Origin: Pauljensenia sp902373545
GTDB lineage: Bacteria; Actinomycetota; Actinomycetes; Actinomycetales; Actinomycetaceae
Length of the DNA stretch: 19,257 bases
Assembly: GCF_041432775.1 (NCBI RefSeq)
Contig: NZ_JAPWAG010000037.1
Location: 1-19,257, forward strand
Reading direction: 5' to 3'
Shown: positions 8,988 through 15,444 of the stretch, one piece after another
How positions within the stretch are numbered: position 1 is the first letter of the stretch
Layout: each line of letters opens with the position of its first letter
Position numbers and translations under genes: made by a program
Notes under the pieces: model-generated
Told to the model about the DNA's origin: nothing
What the model saw: the letters and a program-made list of their open reading frames with translations, nothing else
Database searches by the model: none

Positions 8988-9868
8988 GGGCGCCCCCCGC
9001 GGACCGGCGCGGGCGACGCGCCCGAGGGGGTCGAGGCCTCGTGCCCGCCCTGCTCAAGCGTGCCCCGCGCGAGGGTGCCCACCGGGGTCCCAGCCTCGTC
9101 CACGACGAGCCCGCCCGGGCCCGACACGCGCACCGGGCGCGCCGCCCGCGAGGCCCCCACGAAGTCCGCGACGAAGGGCGAGGTGGGCGCGGTCAGAAGC
9201 TCGGTGGGCGCCCCCACCTGCTCGATGCGCCCGCCCGTCGACAGGACGGCAACCTGGTCGCCCAGCGTGAACGCCTCGTCCACGTCGTGCGTCACGAACA
9301 GAATCGTCGTGCCCAGCGCCCGCTGAATCTCCTTCAGCTCGCGCTGCAAATCCGCACGAACAAGCGGATCCAGAGCGCCGAACGGCTCGTCCATGAGGAG
9401 AATGTCCGCGCGGTTCGCCAGCGCCCGGGCAACCCCCACGCGCTGACGCTGCCCGCCCGAGAGCTGCGCGGGGTAACGATCAGCCATCTCCGTCTCCAGG
9501 CCAACCAGCTCCAGGAGCTCAAGGGCGCGCTCGCGGGAGGCCTGCTTGCTTGCGCCCTCCAGGCGGGGGACGGTCGCCACGTTGTCTGCGATCGTGCGGT
9601 GGGGGAACAGGCCGCCCTCCTGGAGGACATATCCGATCGAGCGGCGCAGGCGCACGGGATCCTCGCCTGCGACGTCCTGGCCCCGCACAAACACTGTGCC
9701 CGAGGTCGGGGTAACCATTGCGTTCACCATCCGCATGAGCGTCGTCTTGCCGCAGCCCGAGGTGCCCAGGAACACCGTCGTCGAACCCTGCTCGATGGTC
9801 AGAGAGAAGTCCTCAACCGCCCGCGTGCCGCCCGGGTAGGTCTTCGAGACGTGATCGAAGCGGATCAT
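8984..9868 (-). CDS. Osmoprotectant ABC transporter ATPase (OpuCA/ProV class), short C-terminus
   Basis: A 294-residue cytoplasmic ATPase. It has Walker A LGTSGCGKTT (near 34-43), Q-loop YVLQEGGLFPHRT, signature LSGGQRQRVGVARAL, Walker B ILLMDEPFGALDP and switch His in FVTHDVDEA. The chosen start, ATG 9868 (MIRFDHVSKTYPGG), is where the family begins. It has GGAAGGGA upstream and overlaps the MarR stop by 4 nt, so I reject a longer start at 9913. OpuCA-type proteins usually carry two CBS domains after the ATPase domain that sense ionic strength. Here only about 60 residues remain (VSGPGGLVVDEAGTPVGTLA and a Pro/Gly/Ala-rich tail), too short for a CBS pair. Confidence 0.9.
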   Translation of the reverse strand: MIRFDHVSKTYPGGTRAVEDFSLTIEQGSTTVFLGTSGCGKTTLMRMVNAMVTPTSGTVFVRGQDVAGEDPVRLRRSIGYVLQEGGLFPHRTIADNVATVPRLEGASKQASRERALELLELVGLETEMADRYPAQLSGGQRQRVGVARALANRADILLMDEPFGALDPLVRADLQRELKEIQRALGTTILFVTHDVDEAFTLGDQVAVLSTGGRIEQVGAPTELLTAPTSPFVADFVGASRAARPVRVSGPGGLVVDEAGTPVGTLARGTLEQGGHEASTPSGASPAPVRGGRP

Positions 9869-10344
9869 GCGCGTCCCTTCCTGTCCGCCCTCGCCGCCGG
9901 CGCGTCCTTCCACGAGGGATCCCCGGCCTCGTCAATGAGAGTCAGCGCGCGGGCCAAGTGCTCGCGCTGGTCGGGGGAGAGGGGCGCGAAGAGGCGGGCC
10001 TGCTCGGCGTCGACGATTGTCTGGGCGGCGGCCAGGTTATCCATGCCGAGCGGTGTGACCGTCAGGATCGTGGCGCGCCGGTCGTGCTCGCACGGGGCGC
10101 GGTGTACCAGGCCGTCGCGGTCGAGGCGCTCGACCAGGCGCGAGGCAGCCCCCACCGTGATCCCCTGACTGGCTGCCACCTCCTGGATGCGGCAGGCGGG
10201 GGTGTCGCGGACGGTGCGCAGGACGAGGAATCGGCCGAGTGAGAGCGGGTTTCCGGCGTCGCGCAGGGCGGCGTCGAGCGCGTTCCAGGCGCGGACCTCC
10301 GCGCCGACGAGGGCCATGAACAGGGCCGACGGATGTGTTGCCAT
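9865..10344 (-). CDS. MarR-family transcriptional regulator, likely controller of the osmoprotectant operon
   Basis: A 159-residue winged-helix DNA-binding protein. Hydrophobic N-terminal dimerisation helix: ALVGAEVRAWNALDAAL. The HTH region follows: IQEVAASQGITVGAASRLVERL. The wing has the family signature DRRATILTVTPLG, and C-terminal dimerisation helices end the protein. I placed the start at ATG 10344 because TAAGCT lies exactly 7 nt upstream, with CAGACA a further 17 nt up, a leaderless promoter layout. An ATG two codons earlier (10350) lies only 1 nt from that hexamer, and neither start has a Shine-Dalgarno site. It is the first gene of a five-gene operon with 4-bp overlaps throughout, so it probably regulates itself and the transporter. 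The C-terminus encodes a copy of the GGCCTCGTC word (9925-9933). Confidence 0.85.
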   Translation of the reverse strand: MATHPSALFMALVGAEVRAWNALDAALRDAGNPLSLGRFLVLRTVRDTPACRIQEVAASQGITVGAASRLVERLDRDGLVHRAPCEHDRRATILTVTPLGMDNLAAAQTIVDAEQARLFAPLSPDQREHLARALTLIDEAGDPSWKDAPAARADRKGRA

Positions 10345-10351
10345 GCGCATC

Positions 10352-10380
10352 AGCTTATCGTGAAATAGTTTCCATGTCTG
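10352..10380 (-). promoter_or_regulatory. Leaderless-type promoter of the marR-osmoprotectant operon
   Basis: On the minus strand CAGACA (4 of 6 to TTGACA), a 17-bp spacer and TAAGCT are followed by 7 nt and ATG (10344). The spacer contains GAAACTATTTC, an imperfect inverted repeat placed where a MarR dimer could bind for autoregulation. The hexamers and spacing are seen; activity is inferred. Confidence 0.5.
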
Positions 10381-10590
10381 GCTTCTGTGAGGGTTGATTC
10401 GTCGCGCTCATCGTGAACTGATTGCCCGATTTATGCGGAAACTCTAGCGTGATGAGTGGGTTGCGTTTTCTCGTGTCAAGTCTTCACGTTGATGCGTGTT
10501 ACTCCGGCTGTCAGTGCGAAAGTGCGCGTCTTGGGTCGCCTGAGGGGCGGGCGCGCGCGGTGTGTGAAGGACCTCCGACGAGCGCGGTGC
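10358..10590. other. Divergent intergenic region between marR and the potassium channel gene
   Basis: The two genes diverge from here. Apart from the marR promoter on the left and the candidate channel -10 on the right, I see no repeat, RNA or credible gene. Confidence 0.5.
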
Positions 10591-10596
10591 TACAGT
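10591..10596 (+). promoter_or_regulatory. Candidate -10 of the potassium channel gene
   Basis: TACAGT lies 27 nt before the GTG start, leaving a short leader that contains the ribosome site AGGGG. No clear -35 is visible. Confidence 0.35.
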
Positions 10597-10623
10597 GCCA
10601 AGTATCGACGAAGGGGTGGATAA

Positions 10624-11328
10624 GTGCGAGAGCGTCTCTACAATGTGCTCGACGGCGACGACGCGCCGGCTGCGTGGTTCGGCCGCGTCATGACCGTGCT
10701 GATCATCGCCAGCCTCCTGCCCCTGTGCTTCAAGGAATCCAGCCCCATCCTCGAAACGATCGAGTACGCGTGCGTCCTCGTGTTCATCGTCGATTACCTG
10801 GCCCGCTGGGCCACCGCCGACCTCAAGCTCCGCAAGGGCGCGCTGTCGTTCCTGATCTATCCCTTGACCCCCATGGCCATCATCGACTTACTGTCGATCC
10901 TGCCTGTTTTCAGTGCCCTCAACGACGCGCTTCGCACGCTGCGAGCGCTCCGCCTCTTCCGCACGCTGCGGGCCTTCAAACTCATCCGCTACTCCAAGAG
11001 CACGTCCGCCATCGCCGCCGTGTTCGAGAAGCAGAGGGAGGCGTTGCTCGCCGTCCTCTGCCTCGCTATTGGCTACATCCTCGTCAGTGCCCTCGTGATC
11101 TTCAACGTCGAGCCGGAAACTTTCGATACCTTCTTCGACGCCGTGTACTGGGCGGTCGTCTCCCTGACGACCGTCGGCTACGGAGACCTGTACCCGTCCA
11201 GCGACATTGGGCGCACAATCGCCATGCTTTCCTCGCTCATGGGAGTCGCCGTCGTCGCCCTGCCCTCGGGCATCATCACGGCGGGCATGCTCGACGAGCT
11301 GCGCGGCGAGGGGAGTTCGGGCGACTGA
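10624..11328 (+). CDS. Voltage-gated-type potassium channel (six transmembrane helices)
   Basis: A 234-residue inner-membrane ion channel. S1 is near 21-37, S2 45-62 and S3 76-95. S4 has Arg or Lys at every third position (R104, R107, R110, R113, R116, K119, R122), as in a voltage sensor. S5 is near 139-160, the pore helix and filter TTVGYGD lie at 182-188, and S6 at 195-222. The filter is the canonical potassium signature. Only about 12 residues follow S6, so there is no RCK or cyclic-nucleotide domain. The start is GTG with AGGGG upstream. It is a single gene, transcribed away from the osmoprotectant operon and towards uraA. A role in membrane potential or osmotic adaptation is plausible from family and neighbour, but not shown. 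Confidence 0.93.
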   Translation: MRERLYNVLDGDDAPAAWFGRVMTVLIIASLLPLCFKESSPILETIEYACVLVFIVDYLARWATADLKLRKGALSFLIYPLTPMAIIDLLSILPVFSALNDALRTLRALRLFRTLRAFKLIRYSKSTSAIAAVFEKQREALLAVLCLAIGYILVSALVIFNVEPETFDTFFDAVYWAVVSLTTVGYGDLYPSSDIGRTIAMLSSLMGVAVVALPSGIITAGMLDELRGEGSSGD

Positions 11329-11380
11329 TGTGCGGGGGTTTTGTTGTCGCGTGCATCCTTGTGGCCCCTGCCCTCCTCTG

Positions 11381-11499
11381 AAAAGTCGCACGTAATTCTC
11401 ATCCGGTCACTTTGTGGGTGTGCCTGAAAACGTTGGAATTTCAAGCATTGCGCTGACGAGGATCGCGGCGCGCTGGGGGAATTACGTGCGGAATTATGG
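11381..11499. repeat. ERIC-like palindromic element, copy C (diverged right half)
   Basis: The left end AAAAGTCGCACGTAATT (11381-11397) is identical to copy B. The right end AATTACGTGCGGAATTATGG (11480-11499) keeps the first 11 bases. The body keeps the ACGTTGGAATT segment, while the ATTTCAAA palindrome is lost and replaced by GC-rich sequence containing GACGAGG. It is in the same orientation as copy B and lies between the convergent channel and uraA genes. Confidence 0.7.
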
Positions 11500-11504
11500 G
11501 GACG

Positions 11505-11570
11505 GACGAGGCCGGGGCCCAGCCACGCTCCCACCTCGCGGTGAGAGAGCGACCAGGCCCCGGCCTCGTC
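11505..11570. terminator. Long bidirectional hairpin between convergent genes, arms GACGAGGCCGGGGCC
   Basis: GACGAGGCCGGGGCC (11505-11519) pairs perfectly with GGCCCCGGCCTCGTC (11556-11570). The interval also pairs partly (GGTGAGAGAGCG with CGCTCCCACC), so nearly all 66 nt can fold into one rod. It lies 177 nt after the channel stop and 80 nt after the uraA stop. It could serve both strands. No U-tract is present. Confidence 0.65.
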
Positions 11571-11637
11571 AATTACGCTCGGAGACCCAACCCACCACGT
11601 GACGGTGAGAGAGCGACCAGGCCCCGGCCTCGTCAAT
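11539..11637. repeat. Direct repeat of 35 bp, two copies
   Basis: The same 35-bp sequence, beginning CGGTGAGAGAGCGACC and ending GGCCTCGTCAAT, occurs at 11539-11573 and 11603-11637, a 64-bp step. Each copy carries one GGCCTCGTC word. The second copy ends 13 nt before the uraA stop codon. Confidence 0.85.
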
Positions 11638-11649
11638 GAACGCGTCAGA

Positions 11650-13023
11650 TCAGGCGTCAGCCTGCGGCGCGGGGGAGCGATGGCGCTTCGAGTACGCCTC
11701 GCCCTCCAGCTCCGAACCCGACGGCGCAGACGCGGGCGTCGCCGCCTCCAGGTTCGTGCCGCGCAGCTTCGAGATCAGGCGCATACCGTGGTAGATCAGC
11801 AGAGCGGCGGCCGTGCCCAGCGCGATGCCCTCGAACGAAATGTTGCCGATGGTCCACGTGAAGTTCGCGATCGCGACGATCAGGGAGACCGCGGCGGTGT
11901 TCAGGTTCACCGGGTTGGAGAAGTCCACGCGGTTCTGCACCCAGATGCGAACGCCCAGCATGCCGATCATGCCGTACAGGACCGTGCCAGCGCCGCCCAG
12001 GACGCCGGCGGGAATCGTCGCGATGAGGGCACCGAACTTCGGCAGCATCGACAGGACCAGGGCGACGCCGGCCGCGATGATGTACGCCGCCGTCGAGTAC
12101 ACGCGGGTCGCAGCCATCACGCCGATGTTCTCGGCGTAGGTGGTCGTACCCGAGCCGCCGCCGCTGCCGGCCAGCATCGTGGAGAGGCCGTCCGCGACGA
12201 GCGCGCGGCCCGTCAGGTCGTCCATGTTCTCGCCCGTCATCGCGGACACCGACTTCACGTGGCCGACGTTCTCGGCGACCAGGATGAAGACGACCGGCAG
12301 GAACAGGCCGAGGGTCGAGACGGAGAAGGCCGGAGTGTGGAATTCGGGGAAGCCGATCCACGCGGCGTTGCTCACCTTGGAGAAGTCGACCTCGCCCTGG
12401 TAGATCGCTGCCAGGTAGCCGACCAGCACGCCAATCAGGATCGAGAGGCGACCGAGGATGCCCTTGAAGAGGACGGTCACGAGGCAGATCGACACGATCG
12501 TCACGACGGCCGTGATCGGACCCTGCTTCACCCAGTTCCATGCGGCGGGCGCCAGGTTCAGGCCGATGAGCGCCACGATCGCGCCCGTCACCACGGGCGG
12601 CATCACCGCGTCAATCCAGCGTACGCCCGCGAAGTGAACGATCAGGCCGACGAGCGCGAGCGTCGCACCCACAGAAATGATGCCGCCGAGCGCGTAGGAG
12701 GGGCCCAGGGAGGAGCTGACTGCCTGGATCGGCGCGATCAGCGCGAACGAGGAACCCAGATACGAGGGCAGACGGCCCGCCGTAATCAGGAAGAACAGCA
12801 GGGTGCCGATCGCGGTGAAAAAAAGCGTTGTTGACGGGGGGAAACCTGTCAACAACGGAACAAGGAACGTGGCACCAAACATTGCGACCACGTGCTGGGC
12901 ACCAATGCCAGCGGTGCGCGGCCACGAGAGTCGTTCATTCGGAAGGACGACGTCGCCGGGATTAATGGACGTGCCGTTACCGTGAAGCTTCCAACGGAAC
13001 AGCGGGGTCTTCGTTTCGCTCAT
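11650..13023 (-). CDS. Uracil permease, NCS2 nucleobase:cation symporter (UraA type)
   Basis: A 457-residue inner-membrane protein with about 14 hydrophobic segments, the normal length and layout for NCS2. Family hallmarks are QHVVAMFGATFLVPLLTG at the N-terminus, YLGSSFALIAPIQA, VTGAIVALIGLNLAP, LVAENVGHVKSVSAMTG and SGGGSGTTTYAENIGVMAAT. In UraA the Glu of the AExxGH segment and the Glu of TTYxENIG contact uracil and proton, and both are present here. The start is ATG 13023 (MSETKTPLFRWKLHG). No Shine-Dalgarno site is visible in front of it, and I see no PyrR or riboswitch-like leader. It is a single gene. UraA and the pyrimidine carrier RutG share these motifs, so substrate is uracil or a close relative. 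Confidence 0.92.
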   Translation of the reverse strand: MSETKTPLFRWKLHGNGTSINPGDVVLPNERLSWPRTAGIGAQHVVAMFGATFLVPLLTGFPPSTTLFFTAIGTLLFFLITAGRLPSYLGSSFALIAPIQAVSSSLGPSYALGGIISVGATLALVGLIVHFAGVRWIDAVMPPVVTGAIVALIGLNLAPAAWNWVKQGPITAVVTIVSICLVTVLFKGILGRLSILIGVLVGYLAAIYQGEVDFSKVSNAAWIGFPEFHTPAFSVSTLGLFLPVVFILVAENVGHVKSVSAMTGENMDDLTGRALVADGLSTMLAGSGGGSGTTTYAENIGVMAATRVYSTAAYIIAAGVALVLSMLPKFGALIATIPAGVLGGAGTVLYGMIGMLGVRIWVQNRVDFSNPVNLNTAAVSLIVAIANFTWTIGNISFEGIALGTAAALLIYHGMRLISKLRGTNLEAATPASAPSGSELEGEAYSKRHRSPAPQADA

Positions 13024-13169
13024 AAGCGTTCAAATCCGATCAGTTGATGGGCGGGATGGCCGTACCGGTCGGGACACCAGGGTAGCGCGTTACGCCCTCG
13101 TCCCGTGGGATTTGACGCCGAAAAACCGCCTCCGCGGGCAAAGTGTGGTGGACGCCCCTTCCGTTATGC

Positions 13170-13175
13170 GATAGT
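13170..13175 (+). promoter_or_regulatory. Leaderless-type -10 of the 13182 gene
   Basis: GATAGT is followed by 6 nt (GGAGAC) and the ATG, the spacing at which the start codon is the transcript's first base. The 6-nt spacer also resembles a ribosome site, but at zero spacing it would be too close to work as one. Confidence 0.45.
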
Positions 13176-13181
13176 GGAGAC

Positions 13182-13637
13182 ATGAGCGCACCGTACCCCG
13201 CCCCTGCCCCCGCACCCAGCGGCGCGTCTGCGGAGCTGGGCACCCAGGCCTCGTCAATGAACGCCCCAGCCACCATCGTCGGCGCACCCACCCCGGGCGA
13301 CCCCTACGGCTACGCGCCGACCACCCACTCCGCCGCACCCGCAGGCCCCAGTCGCTTCCCCGGCACAGAACACGTCGACGTGCAGGCCGTGTTCGCCGGT
13401 GGCGGGTACACCTCGCCCAAGCCGATCACCAACCCGATCGTGCGCGTCGCCCTGTGGTTCGCCGTCTTCGGTTTCATCGCCCTTGGCATCGCGACCATCG
13501 TCAGCATGGTCTTGGCGATCATCGGCCTGGTCCGGTCATTCTCCCTTCCCGACAACATCGGCAAGCGCGAGTCCATTGCCATCCTCACCTACGACGTCCT
13601 GTTGGCCCTCGGGATGCTCATCATCGTCTTCTTGTAA
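13182..13637 (+). CDS. Small proline/alanine-rich membrane protein, function unknown
   Basis: 151 residues. Residues 1-60 are rich in Pro, Ala, Ser and Gly (PAPAPAPSGASAE) and predicted disordered. A linker at 61-85 contains YTSPKPITNPIV. The C-terminus has two hydrophobic helices, about 86-113 (VALWFAVFGFIALGIATIV) and 132-151 (ILTYDVLLALGMLIIVFL). The helices are joined by a short charged loop (SLPDNIGKRES). This disordered-N-terminus plus two-helix design is common in unnamed actinobacterial proteins, and I recognise no family with confidence. An in-frame start upstream (13143) is less likely than ATG 13182. Codons 22-28 coincide with an 18-bp copy of the intergenic word GGCCTCGTCAATGAACGC, also found at 11626-11643. 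The gene is divergent from uraA. Confidence 0.75.
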   Translation: MSAPYPAPAPAPSGASAELGTQASSMNAPATIVGAPTPGDPYGYAPTTHSAAPAGPSRFPGTEHVDVQAVFAGGGYTSPKPITNPIVRVALWFAVFGFIALGIATIVSMVLAIIGLVRSFSLPDNIGKRESIAILTYDVLLALGMLIIVFL

Positions 13638-13703
13638 ATGCCCGGACGCCCATCTGTGACCGGCTCCATTGACTTGGATTGGCGCTGAGGGGTGTTTCTT
13701 GCT

Positions 13704-13709
13704 TATGAT
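13704..13709 (+). promoter_or_regulatory. Candidate -10 of the tRNA-Ser gene
   Basis: TATGAT lies 19 nt before the mature tRNA 5' end. TTGACT occurs upstream at 13669 but is too far away (29 bp) for a standard -35. Confidence 0.45.
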
Positions 13710-13728
13710 TGTCCGGCACGATGTGCAC

Positions 13729-13816
13729 GGAGGATTCGCCTAGTGGCCTATGGCGCACGCTTGGAAAGCGTGTTGGGTGCAAGCCCTCGGGGGTTCGAAT
13801 CCCCCATCCTCCGCCA
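13729..13816 (+). tRNA. tRNA-Ser(GGA)
   Basis: The acceptor stem GGAGGAT (13729-13735) pairs with ATCCTCC (13806-13812). The anticodon stem is CACGC/GCGTG with loop TTGGAAA and anticodon GGA at 13763-13765. A long variable arm, typical of serine tRNAs, precedes the T arm GGGGGTTCGAATCCCCC. The discriminator is G13813 and CCA is encoded (13814-13816). It reads UCC and UCU codons. Confidence 0.97.
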
Positions 13817-13821
13817 CCGGA

Positions 13822-13852
13822 CCCCGGGACCTGTTGAGGTTCCGGGGTTTTT
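13822..13852 (+). terminator. Intrinsic terminator of tRNA-Ser
   Basis: CCCCGGGACCT pairs with AGGTTCCGGGG (one G-U pair) around a 4-nt loop, followed by TTTTT. It starts 6 nt after the CCA. Unlike the protein-gene hairpins here it has a proper U-tract. Confidence 0.9.
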
Positions 13853-13937
13853 GTATTCCCGGATGTGCATGTGACTGCGGATGTGGGTGTGTGCCTGGGA
13901 GTATGTGCGCGGGCTGGTGCATGCGCGCGTGGGCCTG

Positions 13938-14455
13938 GAGCTGTGCGCGCGGGCCCCTTTGCTGGCGGCCTTAACCCATTGATGCGCAGCTGGGCCCGAT
14001 AGGTGGCAGTGTGGGCGGCCTGCCTGGACTACCACCTGTGGGGTTAACCTGCGCAGTAAAGGGGCTCAGGCATCCACGTGTCCGGTCGATCCTGCCATCC
14101 CTGTGGCCAATGCTGCCGCCCCTGCGTCGATCGCCTTCGCAAGTCGCCGCGGTTGAGCTTGTTACCCGCGCATGCGGATAGGAAACGAGCACGCGGATAG
14201 CTTATGAACATGCGGATAGCTTCGTAACCTATCCGCAAGCGCCTAACCTATCCGCGAAGGCGAAACCTATCCGCGAGTGGTAGGCCTGTCAGCTGCCGCC
14301 ACGCATGCTCGTTCCTGCGCAGCTGGGCCCTATTGGTGGCAGTGTGGGCGGCCTGCCTGGACTACCACCTGTGGGGTTAACCTGCGCAGTAAAGGGGCCC
14401 AGGCATCCACGTGTCCGGTTGATCCTGCCATCCCTGTGGCCAATGCTGCCGCCCC
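13938..14455. repeat. Noncoding repeat island 1 (73-bp cores, 21-bp tandem, 19-bp octamer array)
   Basis: Order: left flank with GGGCCCCTTT; core 1 (13983-14055); a segment of about 20-21-bp repeats (GATCCTGCCATCCCTGTGGC and kin, about 14088-14130); octamer array (14173-14273); core 2 (14316-14388); truncated tandem segment ending near 14455. Each core is 73 bp, bounded by TGCGCAG and CTGCGCA, with inner arms AGGTGG/CCACCT or equivalent. The same order recurs at 16044-16790 with about 90% identity by eye. No reading frame is credible. It lies between tRNA-Ser and the 3' end of the YbaK-type gene. Confidence 0.85.
14173..14273. repeat. Mirror-symmetric octamer array 1: 3 x GCGGATAG then 3 x CTATCCGC, 19-bp period
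   Basis: GCGGATAG starts at 14173, 14192 and 14211. CTATCCGC starts at 14228, 14247 and 14266. Steps within each arm are exactly 19 bp. All six octamers are perfect, while the 11-bp intervals vary. The innermost pair is 9 bp apart. In single strand the arms can pair 3:4, 2:5 and 1:6 with symmetric 11-nt internal loops. It looks like an iteron-type binding array or a hairpin, but no cognate protein can be named. Confidence 0.9.
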
Positions 14456-14536
14456 GGCCTCGTTCCCCGTGAAACACGCGTGAAACGGAGGGGGAGAGCG
14501 GAGCCCGGCCCAGGCCTCGTCCCGACGCCGTGAGTC

Positions 14537-14554
14537 GACGGCGAACGCGCCGTC
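14537..14554 (-). terminator. Possible terminator hairpin of the YbaK-type gene
   Basis: GACGGCG (14537-14543) pairs with CGCCGTC (14548-14554) around 4 nt, starting 35 nt past the stop codon at 14590. No U-tract follows. Two GGCCTCGTC words (14513 and 14578) flank it. Confidence 0.4.
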
Positions 14555-14589
14555 AGTCTGCGGCGGCCGTGCGCCCGGGCCTCGTCCCT

Positions 14590-15153
14590 TCAGACCCCGA
14601 GGCCTTCGACGATCTCCGCGCCCGGGAGTGCGGTGAGGACCTCGCCGGTGACGAATAGCTTGGAGCGGCGCAAGCCCGACCCGATGCAGCTCCAACCGGA
14701 CGCGCACGCCGAATCAATAAGCAGGCGCCACGAGCCGGGCACGCCCACCGGTGTGATCCCGCCGTACTCCATGCCCGACGCTTCGACGGCGCGCTCCTGC
14801 GGCCAGAAGCTCGCCTTGCGCACGTCGAGCCGCTTCTTGACGACGTGGTTCACGTCCGCGTTCGTCGTCGCGCGCACGACGCACGCCGCGATCCGCTCCT
14901 CGCCGGCGCGCTTGCCCGCGACCAGGATGCAATTCGACGACAGCGCCAGGTCCATGCCGAACTCGCGCGTCATCGTCTCCGTGTCCGCCAGCTCCGGATC
15001 GATCGCCACCACCAACGCCGACGAGGCCGTGGCAACCCCGCGCTCGGCCAGTGCGGTGAGGGCGGCGGCGACCGGCGGCGCGAGCAAATCCAGGTGATCC
15101 AACGCAGGACGCGGCTCCAGCGAGCCGATGCCGGGAATATTGATGTCGCTCAT
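14590..15153 (-). CDS. YbaK/ProX-family aminoacyl-tRNA deacylase-like protein
   Basis: 187 residues. The YbaK (tRNA_edit) domain spans roughly 60-180. It has ILVAGKRAGEERIAACVVRA, then the catalytic-pocket Lys in VVKKRLDVRKASF, then the family stretch GMEYGGITPVGVPGSWRLLI with its Gly-Gly-x-x-Pro-x-Gly core. SGLRRSKLFVTGEVLTAL near the end is the usual C-terminal motif. Family enzymes hydrolyse mischarged tRNAs in trans (for example Cys- or Ala-tRNA-Pro), so this is probably a cytoplasmic proofreading enzyme. The substrate is unassigned. The first 50 residues are a less conserved helical extension. GGAGG lies only 1 nt before the ATG, but TACGCT lies 6 nt before it, which fits a leaderless transcript. 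Confidence 0.88.
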   Translation of the reverse strand: MSDINIPGIGSLEPRPALDHLDLLAPPVAAALTALAERGVATASSALVVAIDPELADTETMTREFGMDLALSSNCILVAGKRAGEERIAACVVRATTNADVNHVVKKRLDVRKASFWPQERAVEASGMEYGGITPVGVPGSWRLLIDSACASGWSCIGSGLRRSKLFVTGEVLTALPGAEIVEGLGV

Positions 15154-15159
15154 ACCTCC

Positions 15160-15165
15160 AGCGTA
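15160..15165 (-). promoter_or_regulatory. Leaderless-type -10 of the YbaK-type gene
   Basis: On the minus strand TACGCT is followed by 6 nt (GGAGGT) and ATG, placing the expected transcription start at the start codon. No strong -35 is visible. Confidence 0.5.
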
Positions 15166-15431
15166 GGGTGCGCATCGCGGTGTCGCGGCTGGGGGTCGAA
15201 GCGCGAGAAGCGGTAACGGGCGGGGTTACGGTGGCCTCGCGGCGGACGTGATGGCGGAAATGCTGCGGCGGGGTTCTGGAGGGGAGTCCCAGGAGGCTCT
15301 CAGGAATCTACGGGTGACGGATCCTGTTCCGAGGTTGTGGTGATCGGCTGATTGTCCGCAGGAAACCGCCGTTATGCGTGCTCTTTTGTGGATCTGATGA
15401 GGAGCGGCTGCGCGCGAGGGTGAAAAGCGTG
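15166..15431. other. Intergenic region without recognised gene
   Basis: It lies between the YbaK-type gene and the SRP RNA, which diverge. I see no repeat family member, RNA gene or credible reading frame. A minus-strand open frame crossing it also crosses the SRP RNA and is rejected. Confidence 0.5.
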
Positions 15432-15437
15432 TATGCT
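15432..15437 (+). promoter_or_regulatory. Candidate -10 of the SRP RNA gene
   Basis: TATGCT ends 7 nt before the predicted RNA 5' end. The preceding AAGCGTG is shared with the tRNA-Arg promoter region (15622-15628), which suggests the two stable-RNA promoters are alike. Confidence 0.5.
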
Positions 15438-15444
15438 GGTGGCC

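Noticed and set aside
8353..9057. Upstream extension of the second permease frame
   Set aside because: It overlaps the first permease and ATPase in another frame and is Arg/Gly/Ala-rich. The proper start at 8352 has a ribosome site and a 4-bp overlap.
10422..11381. 319-codon plus-strand frame over the potassium channel
   Set aside because: Out-of-frame shadow; the channel frame has a complete set of family motifs.
13740..14035. Minus-strand frames over tRNA-Ser
   Set aside because: The peptide with GDSNPRGL or GGFEPPRA is the well-known spurious translation of a tRNA gene.
14173..14273. CRISPR array
   Set aside because: The conserved unit is 8 bp with 11-bp intervals, and the second half is inverted. 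CRISPR repeats are longer and all in one orientation; no cas genes are present.
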